Shown here: piece after piece, positions 1 through 9,786 of the stretch | Numbering within the stretch: the stretch's first letter is position 1 | Layout of the letters: every line of letters begins with the position of its first letter | Source: Pseudo-nitzschia pungens | Taxonomy: Eukaryota; Bacillariophyta; Bacillariophyceae; Bacillariales; Bacillariaceae | Length of the DNA: 64,000 bases | NCBI GenBank assembly: GCA_037355855.1 | Contig: CM074760.1 | Coordinates: forward strand, 2,658,501 to 2,722,500 | Reading direction: 5' to 3' | Position numbers and translations under genes: made by a program | The notes under the pieces: generated by a model | The model's database searches: none | Told to the model about the DNA's origin: nothing | Seen by the model: only the letters and a program-made list of their open reading frames with translations

Positions 1-540
1 GACAATGTTGCCGGCGGGTGGAGCGAGGCTCGGGTCGTCGGGAAAGAGGACCTCGTCGAATTCCTTCACCATTTTCCCCTTGCCAAAGAGTCCCAGGTCG
101 CCCCCCTGATCCCTCGAGGGACAGTCGGACTCTCGCCTCGCCAGTTCGGCAAACACCCCGGGAAGCGGCTCGTCTCCCTCCCCGGCGCGGGCCTGGATCT
201 CCCCCAGCAAATTTCGGATCGTTCCCAGAACCTCATCCGAGTCGTCGCCCTTGATCAGGATGTGGGATGCTCGGACGCGTTGGTCCTGCGCTCTGAAATC
301 CTCGTTGGAGAATGCTTTGGCGATCCCATCGAACAATCCCATCGACAGCGCACTGCCCCGAGTAGTAGTTCTGCTACTGCTGCTGCTGCCGTCGTTGGTG
401 TAGTAGTTGTGGTTGCGGAGCGATTGCAATCCACTCGAACCAAAATGTGGGGTGAATGCGAGCAAGACCTGCGCGTGGGCCAGCAGAGCCACTGCGATGA
501 CCCACAGGCTTCTTCTTTTGTCGAAATTGAAAAAAACCAT
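1..540 (-). CDS. Plastid-targeted parvulin-type peptidyl-prolyl isomerase (3' end outside window)
   Basis: The reading frame runs from ATG at 540 to the window edge without a stop (180 codons), so the C-terminus is missing. Residues 1-33 form a signal peptide ending in VLLAFTPHF; the Phe after the Ala fits the ASAFAP motif of complex-plastid import. A Ser/Thr/Asn-rich linker follows. From about residue 85 the sequence matches the PpiC/rotamase fold: RASHILIKGDDSDEV, then FAELARRESDCPSRDQGGDLG, then LFGKGKMVKEFDEVLF. The HILI strand and the GGDLG..GKM..EF pattern are parvulin hallmarks. Family knowledge: parvulins catalyse cis-trans isomerisation of Xaa-Pro bonds; here probably in the plastid stroma. 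The family is clear. Targeting is inferred from the presequence only. Confidence 0.85.
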   Translation of the reverse strand, partial: MVFFNFDKRRSLWVIAVALLAHAQVLLAFTPHFGSSGLQSLRNHNYYTNDGSSSSSRTTTRGSALSMGLFDGIAKAFSNEDFRAQDQRVRASHILIKGDDSDEVLGTIRNLLGEIQARAGEGDEPLPGVFAELARRESDCPSRDQGGDLGLFGKGKMVKEFDEVLFPDDPSLAPPAGNIV

Positions 541-1293
541 CTTGAGATTACGCTGTATGCCGATGACTATTACTGTGTTCTTGTTTTCGTCTCAAGTGGA
601 ATGGAGTCGGAATAATTGCGGCTGGCGTCGATTTGTAGGAGACACGGCATTGAGTTCACTAATTGCGAAGGAGTCCACAATAGTATCGTAGCGTACACGT
701 ACGGTAGGCTACGATTTTGAGATTATTTTTTCATGCTATGATCACGAGAAATTGTGAGGTGTTTTTCTTCCGTGGAAGTTGTTCTCTCGTATTACGGGAC
801 AGTCAAACTAGGAATACGAGTAAGGCCTCACGAGTACGTACGTAACTTACGCGCCTCCTGCTGGTATACGGTGTGCAGAAAGTGCCAGGTAACTTACCAG
901 TACATACGTATCATACTGTATGATTCCTGGTGAATACGAAGTACAAGTACCGTCCTTCGTACTTCGTAGATCTGAGGCATACACGTAAGTTACTTACCGT
1001 ACCGGTAATCTTGCCCCTCGCAACGAATTCAAGTTTTAACACACAACACAACACACTTGTAACCTTACCGTGTTTTTCCCGCAACAGTTTGAAATCTATT
1101 AAAATTTCTAAAATTGTTCTGGTATTGGTTTGTTTGATTCTTTGTGTATGGTAATCATAACAACACTTTAATTCGTTACATCTATTGTAATAGTATTTTC
1201 TATGTTCTTCTTTCGTTGGTACAGTTGTTTTCGTTTCTATTGGAACCGTCGAGTTCCATCTTGTAGTAATTGCAGAATGAGTGTCTGAGGAGT
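541..1293. other. Intergenic spacer
   Basis: No gene is seen. It holds the divergent upstream side of the parvulin gene and the 3' side of the RSH gene. From about 690 it carries many short words typical of this window's spacers (cgtacggta, tacgtacgtaac, gtaaccttacc). Confidence 0.6.
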
Positions 1294-3769
1294 TCACGGC
1301 ATCATGCAGGCGGCCGCAATCGTGGGGATGCTCAGGACATCGCCGTTTTGCAACTGCGAGTTGAGGCTTGCGGGTGTGCCGTTGCGGATGACGAGGTTGT
1401 TCTTGTTGCCGATCGCGTCGTTTCCGGCCTTGATGGGAATGTCGCACTTGCGAATCGCGTCGAGAATGCTGGCTCCGGCCGGCAGAGCGACGACGGTTCC
1501 CTCCGTGGGCAGGGTGTATCCGTTGGCTTGTTCCTCGTTCGACCACGATCCTTCCTCCGCGGACTGTTCCTGGGGAGCCAAAAAGACAAAGACGTTCGTG
1601 CGCTGCAGGTCGTCCTGTTCGTTGGCGAGGGCTTCGAGGTACGGGGCCAATCGCTGGGTGCGGGCACGGATGCGTTCGGCGCGTTGGCGGCTCTCGGCTT
1701 CATTGTCCCAGAGAACCAATGGCGTCTGCCGGATCGGGGAAGACCCGTGTTGTTTCTCCCAGTGCCACTCCTGGAGGGAACGCAGGTAAGCATCCGAGCT
1801 TCGATCGTTGTTGGCAATGGTAACCTTTCCGAACAAGTCGTCGCCGTGATGCTCGTCCACAAACACCGTCCCGTGGAAAAGGCTAGTGTCCACGTTGGCA
1901 GCATCTTGGACGTGATGAGCGGCGTCCTTGTTTCGATGGGATGGCTTTGCTTGGGCCTTGTAATTCCAGTGCGAGGCTACACCGAATTCCGCAACCTTGT
2001 GCATCTCTCCCGTTCGAATCTGGATTTCCAGTCGCCAGTCTTCGTTGTTCCACTTGGTTCCGGCAGTGTAGTGCAGGCTTTGGTATCCGTTTTCCTTGGG
2101 ATTCGCAATGTAGTCCTTGAATCGGGGATCTCCCTCGTAGGGTCTCCATACCGTTTTGCAGAGTTCTTGGGCGTAGTAGCACAGAGCACGTTCCCGGGCC
2201 CTAGTCACGGCATCCGATTCGTCCGGGTGAGCCTTCTTGGCATCGAGGACAATTCGGAGAGCGAGCGCATCGGGAACCTGGGTAATGTGGTCGAATCCGT
2301 CTCGGAGCATCTTCTTCCAGGTCGAGTAGCTTTCTTTGACACGGGCCGTGACGTCAAAGTTTGTGACACTGGCCATGAATACGGCATCCTCTTCCAAGAC
2401 TTCCGTCATGGTGGCCTTGACGTGGGCAAGGATCTGCTTCATGCTTTCTCCAATGTTGGGTTCGTCCGAGGCACCGTCGGTGTCGGCGAACGACAGACCG
2501 GCTCTCTCGCGACGAACGGCAGAGCGAACGCTCTGGGTGGATCGCGTTTGGCGCAAGAGTGCTTCGTAGGCACTGTGCTGTCTTCGGTAGAGAATCTGAA
2601 AGGCGGCGTGTTCCAGTTCGTTTTTGAGTCGGTGCATTCCCATTCGGCTGGCGAGGGGCGCGTAGATGCGAAAGGCTTCCCGGCAGACGCGCTTGGCGTC
2701 TCTCGAGAGTCGCAGCTGTTGTCCCGTCTCTTCCTCGAGCAGTTGTCGTTCCTTGAGGATTCCGCGCAACCGGTAGAGACACGCGGCTCCGCGGATCGCT
2801 AGGGCTCGCCAGTCCTTGGCTTCGGTCGTGTAGAGGCTGCGCAGATTGTCCGCGGCCTGTTTCGCGACGTCGCCTGTCATGGCGAATGCCTTGTCGTTGT
2901 TGTTGCTGTTGTGAACAACCATGGATGCGACGACTTCCAATCTCTTGAGACGCGCGGCGTCCCGTTCGATCTTTGCTGCGTGCTCGCCAAAGGATTCGAT
3001 CTCGAGCGGGGGCAATCGGAATTCCCAGTGGGAGAGGGAGTGGACCTGGTCTTCGTTCCGAGAGGATCGGATGGATCGCTCCCTGGCAGTCGATGCATTC
3101 GCAGAAATGAAATGCCGCTGCCACCAGGGCGTTCAATCCCATTTCCATAGTCTCCACCATGATCAGGCAAAATTCGGCAGCCCCCGCCATCTTGTGGGCA
3201 TCGTTCTGGGCGGCTTCGCGAATGGCATAGGTAAGCTTCATGGCCTCGGACTCGGTAAAAAAGGAAGAGGAAAGCATGGCAGATCGGAGTTTGTCAATGT
3301 TCTCCTGAACCAAATGTCCCTTGTATTCTCGCAACCAGGCAGGCAATTGTTGGCGTGCTTCTTCTTCATCATCGTTTTCGGGTTCGTTGTACTCATCGGT
3401 GCTTTCCATCAAACTGTATCCGTCGGTGGTACTCTCGTAAAAACTCGCTGTGTATCCACTGCTCGAGGCATCGGGGTGTTTTTGTTCTAGCTGATGAAGG
3501 TATTGTTGGCTCGCAAAAAGAAAGGGACTGTTGTTCAGCAATCCATCCGTCGTCATTGCGCTGTGGGAGGCATGGTACTCGTCCACCGTAAAGTAAACAG
3601 AGGTTGGAGACAACAAGGCGGTAGATCTCTGTTTGGAACTGGCGGAGGTGGCGGTTGTAACGCTTCCAAAAGCACAAACGGAAGATGCTTGGTACGCAAT
3701 GGCCATCAATGCAGCAGCGGTTGTGGTAATCGTTGATGCTGTAACCGCTTTCGATCGCTGGCGTTTCAT
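1294..3769 (-). CDS. RelA/SpoT homologue (RSH), plastid-targeted (p)ppGpp synthetase with TGS domain; apparent frame break near 3090
   Basis: Makes the alarmone (p)ppGpp. ATG at 3769 (MKRQRSK) gives a signal peptide ending in SSVCAFGS, an ASAFAP-like plastid signal; an upstream in-frame ATG at 3886 would add 39 low-complexity residues. The first frame ends its RSH-like stretch at LVAAAFHFCECI (around 3100) and the similarity resumes in another frame from about 3088 (ARERSIRSSR, then LPPLEIESFG). Synthetase motifs are intact: RVKESYSTWKKM, FKDYIANPKENGYQSLHYT, LEIQIRTGEMHKVAEFG and ASHWNYK. A TGS-like domain closes the protein (YTLPTEGTVVALPAGAS to LQNGDVLSIP). The N-terminal HD-like region has HF where hydrolases have HD, so a synthetase-only role is suggested. 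The frame change may be a one-base insertion (extra t at about 3090), an assembly error, or a very small intron. The family is certain; the gene model is not. Confidence 0.88.
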
Positions 3770-6700
3770 GGAACGCCGTTGTGGTTGTTCTTCGCGTAAA
3801 GACAACGGCATCATTGTTGTTGTTGTTAATGTTGTTGTTGTTGACATTGATTTCATGATACAGAGTATTGTTGTTTCGAGTTGCACTTAACTGTGTGCTT
3901 CGCTGTTTGTGTCTGTGATTTCAAATTTCGGTTGGTTGATAGAGAAGCAATCAAACGATAACGAGAAAGTTAGCGACAAGGTATCGGTCAAAAGGTGTCG
4001 AGAGCAATGACTGCTTTTCGCCGGTGGGGATCGTTCTGTTTCCTCCTTGACATTGGTGTTGATCGTGATCGTGTATTGGCTGTTAGCCCTTTCCCGTTCA
4101 CGAATTGCGGCACGGAACATGACATTGGAGGTGCAAAGCTTCGCGAATCTCCGTCATTTGGCTCCCAACTACAGAATTTAGAAGATGACATGGCACGAGG
4201 TGTCAAGAACGCGTCCAACGGTGTTTGAAAGCACGAACCAATGAAAATGCCGTGTTTCGATCCGGCCAATGAAAAATGCCGCGTTTCGATCGGAATACGT
4301 GATTCAAAAGGGAACGAATCTCTTTCTTTTTCCAAACGTGAACATCGATTAGCGAATCAACAACCGGGCGGAATTTCGACCATGGATCGACGCCAAATTC
4401 GTCTCGGGGCAAGCGGCCATGGTCGATGATCTTTCCGGAGCAGCGACAAAGAGGAGCTGGAGAGTAACCTACCTTTTGTTTCGAAAGAAAAAGTGGGTGT
4501 GTGAAAAGTCGTATGAGAACGGAAATAATGTTCTGATTTGGGTCTTGGCGGCGAGGTGCGGGTTGATCCCTTCCTCGAATTGTTCTTGTGCCGTCCGTTA
4601 CGGTGTTTCACGCAGCTTCGTCTGGAGTCTGCGATTGGGAATCACTCAGCGGAAATAGCAGGAACTGCCGTGACGGGCCGAGCTTTCAAACATGCACGAC
4701 CCATCCTGTCTTGCCCCCTCATAAATAATCCTTCAAAAGACGATAAATACTGGTTGTTCCTTTCGAAAATATTCTTTCGCCACGGCTTGCCGGTTGGAGT
4801 TCCTTCAACTCCGGGGCGCGTGGGAAACTCGTGAGTCGCGTGCAGTAGAAGTTGTAGGATGGTGTCCGGTTTCAAAAATTTTCTCGCGTCCTTCCCCGCA
4901 CCGTCATTGGACGGCTCGTGCGGTCATTATTCGGATGTTCTGTTCTGTTTGACCCAACGGCGATTCGTTCGCTTCCACCTTGCGCGCGCAGTTTCGAGGG
5001 TTTCTTCCCATTTCTTCCCGGAAAGCCCGCGAAGAAGAATTTATCCTTCGGTTGGTTTGAAGTGGCGGGGAGCAGCCACAAATTCCTATTGGTTATCGCC
5101 AAACGGTCGGGGATTCTTCTTGGGATTTGCAAGCTGGACGTGAATCATTGTCGTCGTCTCAAACGTGGATTGCACGCTAAGAACCCGCAACGAAAGATGG
5201 AACACCATGGGATCATACCGGTAGAGTCAGTCGGTTGGTCCATCATTGTTTTTTGATTTGATGAGACTATTTTTGATTCCGATTGCCTCCATTGGTCGAG
5301 TTGGAGGCAAGTTCGGGCGAGAAAGAAAACCCGACGCCATCTCGACCACGTCTCGACGCAAGAAACGGTATCGGTATGACTAACGAATACAGTATAATTA
5401 TATATGGTGTGTGTAGGTCGCGATCGAAACACGTGTGCTCGTCATTGGACCGATGAGAAGTGACATGTTGTTGTGACAGTGACACCGTAGTTGTCATCGC
5501 TTTTCTCCGGGCAGCTGACCGACCGAGTGTCGGCATCGTCCCTGCCGGTTGTCGACATCGCCCTTGCCTGCTGTTTCGTGCCGTGAAAGAGAAGGCAAGA
5601 GTTCGAACGTGTCTACCGCATGGCAGTTCTCTCGCAACAAGAGAAGGCGATGAATTCGCGAACTCCGGCAACAGATGGAAATTTTAAATTTTAAAAAATA
5701 AATACTGACATCGATGTCATTTTGATGAGATTTTGAGAAAGACCGAGATTCGTCCAAAGACCTTTCTTCTGATGGAATGGAGTAATCTGACCGTAGGAAG
5801 TGCTTGCATGGACTTGCACAGCGCCGAGCACCGGTCGGAATGCAATGGGACTTATGGTGACTTTCATTGTTGACTAAGCTGCTGCGTTATCATCCTTATA
5901 TATCACTAATAAAAATAAGATTTGCTCATATCACTGCTGGCTACAAACAATGGCGTTAGTCATTGCTAGTAGTCAATGATTATACAACCTCGTATTGCTG
6001 GATTTTCTTCTGTTTTATCTTCTCCATACTCATATGTACCAATATTATACATACTAGCAGAAAGAAATAGATTTTAGAAATGGATTTTAAAGATGGAATC
6101 TCAATCAGACGGTGGACGATGATACTGCATACCACTAATTTTTCTTTTTCACATGGATTTGCAGAAGGAGGAACCTGCTCCCAACTCCAGTTGTGATCAC
6201 CAGTCATGATGGCCAGCCACGAGTGCAATTTCGAACCTTCTTTCCCCTTCTGCTAGGTGCTGTGAACCTTGATGACGACGATGATGATGGTGATGTTAGG
6301 GATCCATTGCGGACCTATTATTTATACTGGTGGTTCATCTACCGAGAGCAGATCTTCTTCGTATTGTTTCTGCCTCGGCCTTTTGTTCCACCTGCTACTA
6401 TTTAGTACGTACTCGATTTGATCCAATCAGAAAAAAACAATCGAATCTCGCTTGCTTTCTTCTTCGGTAGAGTATTACCGCTATGAAACTCAACTTTGTT
6501 GGCATTCCACCTTTCGGGCATTTGTATTCGTGTTTCCCTTCCTCTCATCGTTTTACCGCTGCTGTCATGCTAGGCAATGAGCTGGATCCGAGAGTTGCCC
6601 CGTCGCAAGGTATGCATGAAGTGTGTCCATTGATCGATTGATTGGATTGCAATGGGCATGCTCGCCCCGTGCTCATTGGTTCCAAACAATGGTTTCGGAC

Positions 6701-6892
6701 GCTCTGATTTCTAACAAACGTGATTCGGAACTCCAAGCGGACTACGAGCGTGTGACAAAGAACGAGGAGTCGCGGCAAACATTCCCGCTCAATGGCTCGA
6801 CTCTACGGGTTTTTTTTAGTAATGTTTGACGTCACTTCTTGCCTTGACTGGTTTCCTTTGTCGCGTCTCGCTGCATCCGTTACCCACCTGCG

Positions 6893-6931
6893 AATCGAGT
6901 CGAGTCGAGTCGAATCGAGTCGAGTCGAGTC
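6893..6931. repeat. GAGTC/GAATC pentanucleotide microsatellite
   Basis: Units of cgagt and cgaat repeat about eight times. The same 5-mer theme recurs upstream of the AlkB-like gene (8784-8829) and just before the TTL gene (about 9690-9720). Confidence 0.9.
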
Positions 6932-7351
6932 TTTGGCGGCAAGTGTTCCGTTTCCAAAAGAGATGGACGGACGGATGGAGGAATGCAGGGCGTCGCCGGT
7001 TTCCGTCGGTGTTGCTCCCCACCAAACAAATACAGTGATTCATTCGATCCACGGATAACACGTTCTCCGCAATGAATGGTTTGGGAGAATCGACCCGGTG
7101 ATGGTGGCGAGGTTGCAAGAGGGAATGGCGATGCCTTGCTGTCTGCCGACAATGCATCGGGGGTTTGGGCGGGACAGCGCTACCGAAAGCACGTGCTGGT
7201 ACCGCACTTGCAGAGCCCGGTTCGTTGGAATGGATGGAATACGAGCGATTGGCAATTGGCGATTGGCAATTGGCGATGGGTGTCGCGTTCTTTGGTCGGT
7301 TCGATCTCCTTTGTGGTTGTCGTCGTGTTGGAGACTGTCGCACCTCGGGTT

Positions 7352-7393
7352 CGCATGGCATCGCATGGCATGGCATCGCATGGCATGGCATCG
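7352..7393. repeat. GCATGGCATC-type tandem repeat
   Basis: Short units gcatg, gcatc and gcatgg alternate over about 42 bp. A ttga/attg repeat follows at 7431-7453, and imperfect copies of gcaattggcgattg lie at about 7250-7280. Confidence 0.85.
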
Positions 7394-7646
7394 AATCGCA
7401 ACCCGTCCCACTGCATTGCACCTTCCCTTGATGGATTGATTGATTGATTGATTTTGATGGATTGATTCATTCCTTGCTTCATTCTGTGCACCCACCTGTG
7501 ATGGCTGTCGTGCTTGGTCGGGTCGGGTCGGGTAGGGTCACGCCGGGTCGGGGGTCACTCGTGTATTTCCACCTCTCCCGAACGCAACCAGAGCCACCAA
7601 CTTCGTTGATTGGTTGGTTCAGTGGACTATTGGTTCATTGGTTGGT

Positions 7647-8714
7647 TCATCGATTCGTTGCGTCCCCCGCAATAGCGTTCGCAAGCGTCCGAAAGGTGAT
7701 CGATACCCTCCACCCCGATCCGGTGGGAACCGAGTGTTCCCACTCGTGTCTCGCCGGACCCGACAGGACGTAACACGATCGATGCGGTGGGCGGGCGGCA
7801 AAGTACCGGTACGAATCGTCGGTGTCGCTCTTGTCACCGTCGCCGCCGCCACGATTGTCGTCGTTGTGCTCGCTGCTGCTGCTGCTGCTGTTGTGGAAAC
7901 AATGGGAAAGGCCGCCGGCCTCGGCCTCGGCATTGCCGTTCGCGCTGGAATCGCAATCGCCGTCGCCATCGCAATCGCCAATGTCGTTGTCGTTGTCACT
8001 GTCTTTTTTCTTCCGTCGCATGCGCAGCGGGCGGGCCTCCCCAAAGGTAAAGACGAGAATCACGGGTCCGAAACCGGGATCGTCGACGTGCCACGGGATA
8101 TTGCTTCCCATGTTTGCGTTTGCGTTTGCGTTTGTGTTTGTGTTGGCAGCGGCGGGCCGATACACGTTGACGATGCATTGCTCAAAGTCGTCCATGTCCA
8201 TGTCCATGTCCATGTCCATTTCCATCTCGATAGCGGTGTCGATTCGTTCCTTGCCGCGCCCATCCCGGAACGGTCTTAGCAGCAAGTCGCGAAAGATGTC
8301 CGGGACTTTCGGGACCGACGAGCCCTCACCATTGTCGTTGCCATTGGCATTTCCATTTTTGGCTGGCGAAGCGGGGGCGACGACAACGGCGCTCGTGTCG
8401 TAGTCGTACCGAGCCCCAAACTGCGCCACGGGACGGTGCTGGGGGACCGGAGTCGATTCCCACGGGATGCGATCGAAATTACGATCGACATCGACATCGA
8501 AATCGCGATCGCGATCGCTGCCGCGCATCTCGGCGGAAGAAGCGCCGCTTCCGGCGCCATTCGCGCCGCGCGAAGCACCGTTCCGCCGGTCCCGGACCAA
8601 AACGTCGTCGCCGGTGGGCCCGTCCGTCTCGAGACCCAGGTAGGCGCGGAGTTCTTCCCACGCCTCTTCCGACACGGCGTTTTCAAAGAGAAAAAATCCT
8701 TCCGGAGCGGCCAT
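7647..8714 (-). CDS. AlkB-like Fe(II)/2-oxoglutarate dioxygenase
   Basis: Start chosen at ATG 8714 (MAAPEGFFLFENAVSE), giving 355 residues; the upstream extension lies in variable repeat-flanked DNA. The N-terminus (FFLFENAVSEEAWEEL) resembles the opening helix of ALKBH proteins. QFGARYDYDT is the nucleotide-recognition region. The core double-stranded beta-helix shows IPWHVDDPGFGPVILVFTFG, with iron ligands His209 and Asp211, and the distal part ARHEWEHSVPTGSGWRVSITFR supplies the last His and the 2-oxoglutarate-binding Arg. Family role: oxidative demethylation of nucleic acids or protein. The subtype (ALKBH4/6/7-like) cannot be fixed by eye. Low-complexity inserts are striking: an (MD)n run from a tccatg repeat at 8191-8219, an N/T/A run from a gtttgc repeat at about 8113-8146, and poly-Asp/Asn and poly-Ser tracts between the core strands. 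Confidence 0.85.
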   Translation of the reverse strand: MAAPEGFFLFENAVSEEAWEELRAYLGLETDGPTGDDVLVRDRRNGASRGANGAGSGASSAEMRGSDRDRDFDVDVDRNFDRIPWESTPVPQHRPVAQFGARYDYDTSAVVVAPASPAKNGNANGNDNGEGSSVPKVPDIFRDLLLRPFRDGRGKERIDTAIEMEMDMDMDMDMDDFEQCIVNVYRPAAANTNTNANANANMGSNIPWHVDDPGFGPVILVFTFGEARPLRMRRKKKDSDNDNDIGDCDGDGDCDSSANGNAEAEAGGLSHCFHNSSSSSSEHNDDNRGGGDGDKSDTDDSYRYFAARPPHRSCYVLSGPARHEWEHSVPTGSGWRVSITFRTLANAIAGDATNR

Positions 8715-8783
8715 GGTGTGGAGTGCGGAGTGTGAAGTGTGGCGTGCGGATCGCACCCGCGTCGATTTCTTCCGCACACTGTT

Positions 8784-8829
8784 CGATTCGATTCGATTCG
8801 ATTCGATTCGATTCGATTCGATTCGATTC
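8784..8829. repeat. (CGATT)n microsatellite upstream of the AlkB-like gene
   Basis: About nine perfect copies of a 5-mer lie 70-115 bp upstream of the chosen start codon, in the likely promoter or 5' UTR. Confidence 0.92.
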
Positions 8830-9786
8830 AGTCAGTCAGTCACTCCCCGATTCGGCAACGTGCCTCCTATTGGTTTGTCGATCGATGCTTAACCGTCGCT
8901 GCGGATAGGCACGTGTGGTAGTGGCGCGGGAAACCGGGAACGATGGATCTGGAGTCCGGAGGTTCAGCGTTTGGCACGCCGCACGGCAAGATTCTTCCGG
9001 TACAGAACAGTATCTTATCCTGAATCCTCAACCCTGAGTGATGCTTCCGTAGTTACGGTCAGCGGTAATGGAAGATGGGATTGCTTCGAGAAACCGCAGT
9101 CTTCAATTCTTGGAGAGTGATGCATTAAACCTTACCGTAATGCTTACAAGTAAGGTTACACATTCGTAGATTCTTGTACTGGTAAGGTTACGTAAGGTTA
9201 CCGTTATTCGTAGGTGCGGTAAACCTTGAACCTTAGTTGTACAAAGAATAGACGAAAAAATGGCGCACCCAGTATTGTAGGGCTACATGCATACGTACGA
9301 TAGATCAGAAACCTACGAAAACGTCACAAACTGCGAAATCCATACGTACGGTAAGATTATCTTACGGTAATTATCCATAGTCTTTCCAATCGTCGTTCCT
9401 TTCGATGATTTCAGATGGACGATCGAGACGATCGACGATCGACGATCGAGACGATCGACGATCGACGATCGACGACGGCCTCGAGCCTCGAGGGGACAAC
9501 CCACAGGATTCAAAAAGTAACGGGAAACTTACCCGTAAGGTTTACTGTACCGTACGTGTAGAGGTAACTTACATGCACCACGTCAAACTCTACCACTTTT
9601 GCCACTCATTTTGAATACGGTGCGGAACAGCTAGAGGCAAACAGTGATCCGCCATCCGTACCAGGTGATTTCGAGCGCTGCTACGAGTTGCGTCGAGTCG
9701 AGTTGCGTCGAGTCGAGTCGTCGATCGGATCGATCCGTGGAAAAGAGAGGAAGGGAGGAAGAGGAAGAGAGAGAGAGAGAGAGAGA
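8830..9786. other. Intergenic spacer between divergent genes
   Basis: Upstream side of both the AlkB-like gene and the TTL-like gene. It is rich in gtaaggttac words (for example 9150 and 9183-9205) and includes the gacgatc repeat at 9418-9476 and a gagtcgagttgcg repeat just before the TTL start. No gene is seen. Confidence 0.55.
9418..9476. repeat. (GACGATC)n tandem repeat
   Basis: Seven-base units gacgatc, with gagacgatc variants, repeat across about 59 bp. Confidence 0.9.

Larger units (their letters stand above)
3770..7646. other. Long intergenic region with simple repeats, no recognised gene
   Basis: About 3.9 kb. Only short frames without family resemblance occur. It contains an imperfect direct repeat of about 25 bp (4238-4262 and 4266-4291, consensus ccaatgaaaaatgccgcg...) and several microsatellites near 6.9-7.5 kb listed separately. 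I see no tRNA or other RNA gene. Confidence 0.5.

Noticed and set aside
1270..2802. 510-codon plus-strand open frame
   Set aside because: Antisense shadow of the RSH gene; composition mirrors the coding strand and no domain is seen.
6816..7495. Minus-strand frames with Met-Pro-Cys-His-Ala repeats
   Set aside because: They arise from the gcatggcatc microsatellite in non-coding DNA.
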